DNA of 62,000 bases from Prorocentrum cordatum (lineage: Eukaryota; Sar; Dinophyceae; Prorocentrales; Prorocentraceae): assembly GCA_963575745.1 (NCBI GenBank), contig CAUYUJ010009480.1, forward strand, positions 244,747 through 306,746. Direction: 5' to 3'. Positions 20,230 through 29,327 of this stretch are shown piece by piece (positions within the stretch are counted from its first letter, which is position 1; every line of letters begins with the position of its first letter). The notes beneath the pieces were generated by a model. It saw nothing but the letters and a program-made list of their open reading frames with translations, had not been told where the DNA came from and searched no databases. The position numbers were made by a program, and so were the translations under genes.

Positions 20230-20648
20230 TGCGAGCTGAGGCGCGTTGTCGTCGCAGCTGGGCTTTCACAAGATTGAATGATTTGCGAGGAGGTATCGGG
20301 CGAGAACGCCACTCGTGAGCGCAAAAATGCAATTGACCAGGGCGCCCGCGTGAATTACCAAGAACAAAAACCAAGCGGGAGCCGTTGTCTTTGTAGCTGG
20401 GCCTTCGCCACATTGGGTGAATTGCGAAACCGTCTCGGGCGAGAACGCAACTATTGAAGTTTGAATCTGAGGGCCTCTCGGGCCACGGCGTCCCGGAATA
20501 AATCGTGAGCACGTATGGGGCTGGAGCGGTCGTTCCCGCTCCTGGGTTCTCGCCGCCCTGTGCGAAGTGCGGGGACGCCTCGGGCGCGAGCGCCGTCCCT
20601 GAGTTCGGGGGCCTCTGTGGCCAGGGCGCGCTGGAACAAAACATGTGC
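20230..20648 (+). repeat. Decayed tandem repeat, about 140-bp units
   Basis: GCTGGGCTTTCACAAGATTG, GCTGGGCCTTCGCCACATTG and GGTTCTCGCCGCCCTGTG head three successive units that share TCGGGCGAGAACGC-type words. Confidence 0.65.
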
Positions 20649-20783
20649 CTGGCCATCGCTCGGACGTCCATTCCTTGTGTGTTTTTTCGGTTCCGTGCGT
20701 GGCTTTTTCCCCAAATGAGCAAGGATGCTCCTCGATGGTCCTCGCCGAAGGAAACATGCACACGTCCGGGCGATGCCAGGGTG
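20649..20783. mobile_element. Family H element, copy 3, next to exon 4
   Basis: GGCCATCGCTCGGACGTCCA at the left and ATGCACACGTCCGGGCGATG at the right. It lies in intron 4 about 135 bp beyond exon 4. Confidence 0.75.
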
Positions 20784-20918
20784 CAGAAACGTCGATCTCG
20801 AGCCGGGAGCCGCTGCCTTCGCAGCGGGGGCTCCGAGGGGCTCCGGGGGCGGGAGCGGAGCCCGCGCGGGAGCCGGGGGGGGGGGGGCCCCGGGCGGGCG
20901 AGGCGCGGGCCACGGGGG

Positions 20919-20993
20919 ATACATGGTGGCCGTGAGTATGGACAGCGTGTGGCAGGCCACCAGCCAGGTGGGCGCGCCGAAGGGCATGCGCCC
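20919..20993 (-). CDS. Split gene exon 4 (first half of second membrane segment)
   Basis: The exon begins after GCGGCAG and reads GRMPFGAPTWLVACH, then TLSILTATMY: 25 codons, 23 ending in G or C. The start is firm. The end is not: TMY followed directly by LFMAMW of exon 5 gives a smooth membrane helix, but no GT, GC or GA donor lies at that point (see findings). The open frame runs on into PPWPAPRPPG, so a cut a little further downstream is also possible. Confidence 0.75.
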
Positions 20994-20999
20994 CTGCCG

Positions 21000-21240
21000 C
21001 GCCAGGGGGGCAGCGAGGGAGGGAGAGGAGCGGCGAGGGGGGGAGGGAGCGAGGAGGGAGGGAGGAAAGGGAGGGATCGAGGGAGGAGCGGAGCAGCCAG
21101 TCTAGGGGGGCTGTTGCCAGTCGTTTGCATGCGTAGCTGCTCGCCGATCGCGGGAGGGGAGCGGGAGGGGGCAGGGAGCGAGGAACGGAGAGCGAGGAGG
21201 GAGGCAGGGAGGGAACGAGGGAAGAACGAAGAGAAAGGCG
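21000..21240 (+). repeat. GGGA/GAGG purine-rich tract
   Basis: Two blocks of GGGAGGGAGCGAGG-like units around a single-copy spacer. No gene. Confidence 0.7.
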
Positions 21241-21299
21241 GGAGGTGGTGGATGGATGCTTGGACGGCGCCGTAAAAGGTCGGGAAGTGGAGGCACCAG

Positions 21300-22203
21300 C
21301 AGCTGAGCTGGACATGCCCGAGTCAGGTCTCCCCTGGGGTCCTTGTCTGGTCTTTAGCTCGAACCATGGACCGCCAGTTTCTAATCATGTGCGGGAGACG
21401 AAAGGGAAACTCCCAAAATTCGGGGAACGAATGCAACACTCATCTCAGGGCGGGAGCTCAAATCCGTGTCGGAGGATATTAGCGGTTCTACAGGCAGCGC
21501 CTTGCTGATCACCTCACGCACACGCGTATCAGGTCCAAACCCTCGACGGAACCTGCTGCGAACGTCTATTCCCATGCGCGATAGTCTTGACAGATTACTG
21601 CCAAAATCATCGTCCTCCATTGGCTCCAACTCCCGCGATTCAAACAAAGAATCTGCTGCTCTCGGCAATGATCCAGACTGGCCTTAGGGCCAGAAACAAA
21701 AGAAAGAACCACACCCGACACAACGACGAGGCAGTGGCTCCTTAGAATTCCGCGTCAACGTTCTGAGAGCTGGAGGCGCACCCTCAGTACATTGGAAAGT
21801 CTGGACTATCACAAATGAACCGGCACATCCGACACTGCATCCCGAGCTCCGAACGCCGCCAAACGTGCCAGGACCTGCCCTGACGGTGTCTCTCGGCTGG
21901 CCGAAAAAAAAAGGAGCACGTTTCCACCGCAACCCCCACTCTGATAGCGAGGGCACCGCTCCGAAGCCAAGTCTACAGCTGGGGTGGTTCGCTGCCGATG
22001 GAGATCTGCACGCTGGAAGAGCAGCAGATCGTGCCACGGATGGCCAGCAGGGGCCTGCTCTGCGTGCCCCTCCACGGCATGGGTCGACAAGATCGGGCCG
22101 TCGATGGTGCCCGGCAGGGCCACGGAGAGCCCCCCATGCCCTCGATGCGCCGCCGCGCGACGGGGCTTCCAACGAAAGGCCCCGCTCCGGCCCCCGCCTG
22201 TCC
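21300..22203. other. Unassigned stretch in intron 3
   Basis: Mixed-composition DNA with ACATGCCCGAGTCAG at 21312 resembling a family A end. A minus frame at 21381-21668 reads LEPMEDDDFGSNLSRLS; not supported by splice sites. Confidence 0.4.
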
Positions 22204-22383
22204 TACAGTCGGGGCGTTGACCTAAGGAACCCTAAATAAGGAACGTAGCCCCTTTTTTCCACGAGCTAAACTTCGATTCCCCATCGAAAACATGAGGAAA
22301 ACCTGAGGCAAGCTGCGAAACACTTAAGGAACGCGGAGCCCCTCCCCAACGAAAAGGGTTCCTTCTTCAGGGCCCCAACTGTA
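22204..22383. mobile_element. Family B element, copy 1
   Basis: TACAGTCGGGGC at the left and GCCCCAACTGTA at the right, with inner TAAGGAACCCT and AGGGTTCCTT. TA on both sides fits a Tc1/mariner-type MITE. Copies at 56252 and 59052, same orientation. Confidence 0.9.
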
Positions 22384-23780
22384 CAGCTGGACCAAGCCCG
22401 AGCAGGAAACCGATGCTCTGGTCGGATCGACCAGGGAACTCCAAACCACCCCTGGAGAGCTGGATCCACAGCCGCACGAGCATCCCACGGCCCAGAAGGG
22501 CAGCTTCTGCAGTGGCGCAAGTACGTCCATGAGCTGGGGGCGTCCTCCGAGCTTGGGTCCTTCGCGCACTGTTGAGCTGAGCTTCAGAAATGCCTGGAAA
22601 CCTTAGACCCATACAACGGCGCAGGGGCAACGCTGGTGAGCAGGACATTGGCCACGACTTGCTTGGTCTCGTTGTTGGGAGCTGTTGCTTTCAGTCTGTT
22701 TCACCCGAATTTGATTGATCCCCCACAAACAAAAGCGTCGCTTAACGCGGGCTCGAACTGAGACGCGCTCGCCTCTGCCAGAACAACCGATGCCTGGGTG
22801 CATAACCGAACTCCATCGCAATAGGAGGCTCTTACCCCAATCCTCGAATGATAGCACGTGCTAACTCGAGATCTGCGGCCACAAAAGCGACTTGGTCGTT
22901 GGCAAGAGCGTTGATCCTTGCACTAGCCCCCTTGAAATCTCGACCAGCAATAGCAGCCAACGTTGGTGCAGGAGGGGGCGGGCGGGGAGGGGGCCAAAAC
23001 CACTATCGGAGCGGGGATAAGTCCAAAGCAATGAGGAACGAGGGGGGGGGGGTCGGACGAGCACAGCATCGTGAGTGAAGGTCTCCTCCTCTTCCTGAGG
23101 GCTACGCGACGGGATGTGCACACACCCACCACCGATCCTGGAGCCAAGATGGGCCTAGGACAAAGGAGGTGAACATGCGCAGGTCTCGCATCAGATTCCC
23201 TCATCGTCCCTCCCCCCTCCTCCTCCCTCATCTGTCTTCCCCCTCCTCCCCCTCCCCTCCCCCCCCCTAGCGCGTCGCTGGGGGCGCACCGACGTCATCC
23301 TTATGTGGCCTGCCTTTACATGCCATCGTGGACGGCGGGCAACACTGCCTCAGCTGCCTAGGGGCAAGATGCCGAGCACGTGCGTGCCCAGCTCACTCGC
23401 CGTGGCGTCGTGATGTCCTGTGTTCTGATCTGCGCAAGGCGGCAGATTGTGTCCGCCTTCTCTCGCCCCAGGCTCGAGAGTTGTTTGCGAGGTGTGTTCT
23501 GCTTGGACCCATTTGTTGGCTTTCGTGTTCCCTCGAGCCCACTGGCGCCACTGCGCATAGGAACAATTGGCCGGCAGAAGGGCTGGTGCTCGAGGCATGG
23601 GCTGACACCTTTCCAGACGACTGGTGCTACGAGCTCGCTTTGCCCAAGATTCGATCGGCTGGGTGGGCGATGATTATGACGGAAAGGCAGATGAATGTTC
23701 ATCGTGCGATATGGGGGCCTGCGCCCATGTCTGAGGCTCCATTTGCAGGTCGGCCGTGACAATGAGGACCGTGCTGCAGT
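22384..23780. other. Unassigned stretch
   Basis: About 1.4 kb of mixed-composition DNA in intron 3. Frames are short and none has coding-like third positions with splice sites. Confidence 0.5.
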
Positions 23781-23782
23781 TA

Positions 23783-23925
23783 GAAGAAAGAAGAATAGCA
23801 TGGACATAAATTTAGGGCGCTCCGCGCGGATTTCTTGGATGCGTGCTGGGCCGGAAGCGCCGCCGGGAGGGCCCAGCGCGGATCCAAGAAATCCGCGCGG
23901 AACGCCAAAAGTTGATGCTCTTTCC
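23783..23925. mobile_element. Family E foldback element, complete
   Basis: GCGCTCCGCGCGGATTTCTT and GGATGC pair with GATCCAAGAAATCCGCGCGG and AACGCC, close to a hairpin. Inner GAAGCGCCGCC. Confidence 0.85.
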
Positions 23926-24149
23926 GTTCGAGATGAGGACTCTGATGTAGTGCCTCTCGTGCACCATGCTGTTGCCATCCCTGGCGCCTAAATATGTGGG
24001 GATTGTGCTGGGACTCTTGGGCACGGCTCGGAACCTCCCTCGGCTGTCAATCCCGGCAACGCTAGATCCCACATGTGCCAGCATGTTAGTGGTAAGCTCG
24101 AAGGTGCTGTGTGGCAGAAACTATGTTGCATCCCCGAGGGACCTTGTCT

Positions 24150-24290
24150 GTCCTGTCGCGGCCCTATCCGCGTCGAATCCGTGTCGAATCCATGTCGGAC
24201 TCGTCGGACCCGTGTCGAATCAGCGTCGGATCCGCGACGAATCCACGCCAAATCCGCGTCGAGTCCACATCGAGCCCGCGTCGGGCACAA
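24150..24290 (+). repeat. GTCGAATCC minisatellite
   Basis: About ten 12-16 bp units of the type GTGTCGAATCC. Confidence 0.85.
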
Positions 24291-24495
24291 AAGAAGACCC
24301 CAATGTGGGGGACGGGCGAGGCCCCCCGAAGATGCAGCGTAATCGAAGGTGCTGCGTGTGGCCGCTCGCTGCCCCTCTCGTGGCGTTGCAAACGGTAGCC
24401 CGACCGCCTCGAGCAGCTCGGCTGCAAGGCGGCCGAGGACTGTGCGAACCACGGGGCCGAGCTTGGTAGGATCCTTGCGGCTGACAGGGCCGTTC

Positions 24496-24662
24496 GGCGG
24501 TGGACAAACCTCCCTTTAGTAAACCTCCCCTTAGTGAAAGCGGCCTGGGACCGAAACCGACGGACCTGGACCCGCAAAAATACGGCCGCGACGCCCTCTC
24601 GCGAACCGAAAACGGCCAATTCCTGAATCGACGTGTCAGGGTAGGAGGTCTGTCCAACCCCG
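24496..24662. mobile_element. Family D element, copy 2
   Basis: GCGGTGGACAAACCTCCC at the left and GGAGGTCTGTCCAACC at the right. Nearly the same as 53304-53472. Confidence 0.87.
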
Positions 24663-24858
24663 AGTCGTGGTTGAGTTCACGGGCGAAGGACGGTACAGCA
24701 TAAACCCGTCCGCCCCGTCGGGGACGCCCGTCCCAGGGCGACCGAAAGCGTATGCCCCTGCGGTGGCACGTCCAGAAGGAGACACTGCCCGGCCAGCCTC
24801 GGACAAGCGCCCTTGGCGATGGAAAAGCTTACGTATGTTACACTGTTCCTCGCCCGCT

Positions 24859-25112
24859 GGTTGAAGGCTACATCGAACTCTCCAGGTCGTTGTGTATGAA
24901 TAGGAAGGTGCCCCGGGACACACGAATTAATAAACACAAGTAAAAGGATTCCCCATATTTCCCCATATTTTCTGGGGCTCTGTCTTCGCCCCCAACTTCG
25001 CAGATTCTCCCATGTTTTCTAGAGGGTCCACGATTAATTGTGTCTGTGTGTCTTTTTCCCCTCCTGATGGTTGAAGGCTGCATCGAACTCTCCAGGCTGT
25101 TGTGTATGAATA
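24859..25112. mobile_element. Family K element between 45-bp direct repeats
   Basis: TGGTTGAAGGCT to TTGTGTATGAATA occurs at 24859-24903 and 25068-25112 with about 3 differences. The insert carries GACACACGAATTAAT and ATTAATTGTGTCTGTGTG ends and matches 54080-54240. Confidence 0.7.
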
Positions 25113-25270
25113 CTCCGCCGCGCAGGAGGCTTGGATCCGGGCACGGCAGACACGTGGATCACGTCGGCCTCGACCGGCTCCACCTGATCGAGCTCGAACT
25201 CAAGCCCAGCCTCTCCCTGAGCCCTCCTCCTCCTCCCCTCCTCCTCCTCCTCCTCTACTCCTCCCCCCCT

Positions 25271-25505
25271 GGGGGGCAGGAGAGCCCAGAATCGAATCGA
25301 CAAGTCGGAACGGCGATCGAAATGGGCTGGATCGGCAGACATCGGCAGCCATGTCGGGAGAAGCCGAATCGGCAGAAATCGGCAGGCTGGTAGGCCTTCA
25401 TCAAGGCATCGGCATCCGAGTCGGACTCCGAGGCCGAAGCGAATCGGCATCGGAGGCCCTCGATCTCGAATCGAACCGACTCGGAGCGATCGAGATGAGC
25501 CCTGT
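25271..25505 (+). repeat. AATCGG-rich repeat, copy 2
   Basis: Same order as 1065-1310, from GGAGAGCCCAGAATCG to GATGAGCCCTGTGGGGGG. Confidence 0.8.
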
Positions 25506-25540
25506 GGGGGGTGGCTCAGGGACCCCTCCCTCGGGAGCGG

Positions 25541-25719
25541 CCAAGAGGGGGGTGTCCAAGAGGGGGGGGTGCAAATCATGACCGGCGGCATGTGCGCGGC
25601 CCAGCGGGGGGGCCAGGGACGTAATGAAATAAGAAGAGGCGCCATGAGATCTGGGGAAATATCATGGCCCGCGCCATGATATCCCCCCCCCTAGTCATCA
25701 CCCCCCTCTTTTCCGCCCC
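25541..25719. mobile_element. Family G element, copy 2
   Basis: Nearly identical to 16078-16257 with only a few substitutions. Confidence 0.88.
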
Positions 25720-25939
25720 CGACTCCCGTGGGGGCCCGCCCACACGACCTCGGCAGCCCGGGGGTGGCCGGCGGAGAGCCGCGGGGAAAGGCCCCTCGGA
25801 TCCTGCCGCCAAAAGAGTGCGGCCGTCGGCCTCGACCGCGGGGGTGCGCGCCCGCCAGGGGGCCCACCGGGGGCACCAGCTCGGCTGGGCCCGAGGAAGC
25901 ACCACCGCGGGCAAAGTGGCCCCAGACATGATCGCGTCG

Positions 25940-26310
25940 TAAAATTATCCCGGCAAAGCAACCTAACAGCCATGTGTAGGAGCATCTCTGGGTCGAACAG
26001 CATCTCGACGAAAAGGCAGCGACAAAAAAGGTGACGTCGACGACGGCGGTGGCGGCGGCGACGGCGGCGGCGGCGGCGCCCCCCCCGCCGCCATCCGCAG
26101 AGGTGGCTCGTTCGTGTTCTTCGTGGCCCGCCATACCCGGGCCACATTTTTTGCTTGTTGATAGCAGTGTCTCGTTTCCAGATATGCTTCCAGCATGTGT
26201 AGAAGCATATATGGGAGCATTCCCCTTGAGATTCAGATGAGAATCCAGTTGTCGAATCGGGAAAGCCAAGACGTGTCCGTACTGGTGGGAACGACAGTAC
26301 CTGCAGTAAC
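25940..26310 (+). repeat. Module shared with the 33-37 kb array
   Basis: ATTATCCCGGCAAAGCAACC, GTGTAGAAGCATATATGG, GAGCATTCCCCTT and GATGAGAATCCAGTTG match 33627-33720 and 35301-35400. Here the module is split by an insertion near 25990-26170. Confidence 0.8.
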
Positions 26311-26339
26311 AGTAGTAGTGGCATTGGCAGTAGCTGCAA

Positions 26340-27330
26340 TAACAGCTATCAAACGAGACACTGCTATCAACGCTGGCAGTGTGTCAAACAAAACTTTGCT
26401 ATCAATTTTGGGAGTCGTGTAAAAAGGAGACACTGCTATCAACGCTGGAAGTGTGTCAAAACGAGACACTGCTATCAATAATGGAAGTCGTGTACAAACG
26501 AGACACTGCTATCAACGCTGGAAGTGTGTCAAAACAAAACTTTGCTATCAATATTCGGATTCGTCTAAAAAGGAGACACTGCTATCAACGCTGGAAGTGT
26601 GTCAAAACGAAACTTTTCTATCACTAGTGAGAGTCGTGTAAAAAACGAGACCCTGCTATCAACGCTGGAAGTGTGTGAAAACGAAACTTTGCTATGTATA
26701 TTGGGAGTCGCGTAAAAAGGAGACACTGCTATCAACGCTGGGAGAGTGTCAAAACGAGTCACTGCTATGAATGGGGAGAGTCGTGTAAGAAGGAGACGTT
26801 GCTATCAACGCTGGAAGTGTTTTCAAACGAAACTTTGCAGTGAATTTTGGGAGTCGTGTAAAAAAGAGACACTGCTATCAACGCTGGAAGTGTGTCAAAA
26901 CGAGACACTGCTATCAATAGTGGCAGTCGTGTAAAAAGGAGACACTGCTATCAACGCTCGCAGTGTGTCAAAACGAAACTTTGCTGTGAATTCTGGGAGT
27001 CGTGTGAAAAGGAGACACTGCTATCAACGCTGGCAGTGTGTCAAAACGAAACTTTGCAGTGAATTTTGGGAGTCGTGTAAAAAGGAGACACTGCGATCAA
27101 CGCTGGAAGTGTGTCAAAACGAGACACTGCTATCAATAGTGGCAGTCGTGTAAAAAAAAAGACACTGCTATCAACGCTCGCAGTGTGTCAAAACGAAACT
27201 TTGCTGTGAATCCTGGGAGTCGTGTAAAAAGGAGACACTGCTATCAACGCTGGAAGTGTGTCAAAACGAGACACTGCTATCAATAGTGGGAGTCGTGTAA
27301 AAACGAGACACTGCTATCAACGCTGGCAAT
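26340..27330 (+). repeat. Tandem array, about 36/72-bp units, beside the helicase gene
   Basis: Alternating half-units: GAGACACTGCTATCAACGCT plus GGAAGTGTGTCAAAACG, and ACTTTGCTATCAATTTTGGG plus AGTCGTGTAAAAA, about fourteen full units. Confidence 0.95.
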
Positions 27331-27409
27331 GAATGATGATGATGAGTGCGATGATGAGTGCGACGATGAGATGATGACTGTCTTTTTTTCAGAGGACCGC
27401 GCTGAGGAG

Positions 27410-27600
27410 CGGCGTGCGAAGCGGAGAAGCTGCAAAGCGCGCAGGCTGAAAAGCATTGCAGACACGCGCAGGCTGAAAAGCATTGCGCGACACGTGCAGG
27501 CTCACCGCGCACAGCTGCACACGAGTGCAGGCTGAGAAGCACCACGCACATGCAGGCTGAGAAGCACCACGCGAATGCAGACGGACAGACTGAACAGCAC
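27410..27600 (+). repeat. GCAGGCTGAGAAGCACC motif cluster
   Basis: GCAGGCTGAAAAGCATTG and GCAGGCTGAGAAGCACC occur about five times. The reverse complement encodes GASQPA, the peptide inserted several times in the adjoining helicase gene. Confidence 0.8.
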
Positions 27601-27631
27601 CGCCACAACGCAAGCTGCATCTCATGGCTCC

Positions 27632-29327
27632 TCAAGCTCGCGCAGGCCATCCCAGTTGCTGTCGGGCCTTCGCGCAAGCGATCTTCGTCGCGGCAATCTT
27701 GTCCGTGAAGAGCTCGGCGAAGGCCTTGGCGATCTGTTCCGGGGGGCCGGATTCGATGATGCTCCGGTCAGGCAAGCCGTGGCTCAAGAGTTGGTTGAAG
27801 CTTCTGGGGCGCGACAGGCTGACGTAGTAGGCAAGCCAAATGGACTCCTTCTTGAGTCCTGGCGGAAACGTCCAGTGCACGATGAAGCCTGGGTCCGTCG
27901 TCTTGCCCTGGACGCCATGCAGAGTCCCCTGCTTCTTGGGCAGCACGGTCAACTGCGTCCTGGACACCGCGATGGCCGGGCCACCTGTCTTCGCTTTGAA
28001 CTTCCAGGGGCGCGCCTGCGGGGTGATCGCGAGCACTCCGCGCAGGTCGGGGCCGGCAGGCTGAGAAGCACTGCCAGCTGTCACCGGCGCGGCCTTCAAG
28101 AAAAGTTCATCGCTGTCATCGATCTTGACATAGACGGCCTTTGGCATGTAGTAGAGTACGACCACACCGTCCGAGACAATGGACGGGCGGCCCTCCACCG
28201 GAGGCTCCAGAGCGTGCAGCTCTATGCCTACCACTTTGCCTGGCGCGCCACGGACATACTTCGGCGGCAAGACGGATTCTGTCAGGATGACCTCCATGCC
28301 AACGAAGAGCGGCAGCAGCCCCGGCATTTTTGCGGTAGCGCCGATGTTGGGCTCCGCGCGCATCTCGTCGAAATCAGGCTTCGCGAGGCGCGCAGCTGGT
28401 CTGTCGATTGCTGGGACGTAAAAGAGCAGCTGGCCAGCATCGCGCGCATCAAGCTTGGCCTGTGCATGCATGGCGTAAGAGACGATGCGCCACTCATAGG
28501 CCGACTCGTACCAGCCTCGTGCTGCACGCAACCGAGGGTCCCATTGAGGTGGCTGAGCGGCTTCGCTGCTGCTGGCAGCAGGCTGACCAGCACCGCTAGG
28601 GCTAACGACCTCTGTTTTGACGATCGCCTGCCAGCTCTCGTCAGAGATCTTTTTTCCGCCTGGAGTTCTCATGGCGTGGAGAACCTCGAGTTGCAACGGG
28701 TCTGTAAAGCGCTGCATCTGCACGAAATCGATGACGTACTCGAAGTCGGCGAGCAACTTCCTACCCTGTTGGTGTTCGTAGGACTGGCCCGTGTGAGGCG
28801 CCAGCAGGGAGGCGCTGGCGGGGACCGGCGGCAACTGGTAGAAGTCCCCGCACAAGATCTTCACGGCCATGCGCCCCCACGTCTCTTGCGGCCGCATGTA
28901 CTTCGCGGGGTCGAGGTTGTAGCGCAACGCCCTGCCGTAGGTCGTGCGCAGCGCATCGGCACGCAGCAAAGGCTCCGGCACAGCACCCAGCTCATCGATC
29001 ACGTCGACGCCGAGTGCGCCTGCGAGGCGGTCCAGCTTTTTCTGCGTCTGTGGCGTCAAGCGCAGCCTGGCGGTCTGCATGGAGTCCGACATGAGCAGCC
29101 CATTGGAGGAATGCATTGTCCTGCCGCGCGGGCCGAGGTTGTGTGCCGCGTGGTTGGACTGAGCTTTGCCGAGGTACCCCTGCTCGCCGAAGTAAGTGAT
29201 GGCCACCGGCTCCACCACCTTGGAGAGGGTGCGTGTCTTGCCGACACCGCCTCCCCCGAGCCAAATCGCTCTGTGGTTGCCTGTCGCGGACGCCACGGGG
29301 AGCAGATGCGTTGTCTTGTCTGGTCTA
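27632..29327 (-). CDS. PIF1-like superfamily 1 helicase domain, C-terminal part of the broken gene
   Basis: The 554-residue frame (counted from the GTG at 29296) has a Walker A GGGGVGKT at residues 15-22, Walker B with VIDELGAV near 99-106, and motif III CGDFYQLPPV near 149-158. Near the C-terminus are LHGVQGKT (about 459-466) and VSLSRPRS (about 492-499), the last two helicase motifs. All key motifs are intact, so the domain itself is not visibly damaged. ASQPA-type insertions sit near residues 235-250 and 408-413. PIF1 helicases unwind DNA 5' to 3'; here the domain most likely belonged to a Helitron-like element. Confidence 0.88.

Noticed and set aside
22700-22830. Possible tRNA with GTTCGAGCCC on the minus strand
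   Set aside because: The B-box-like word is present, but A-box spacing and a cloverleaf could not be made.
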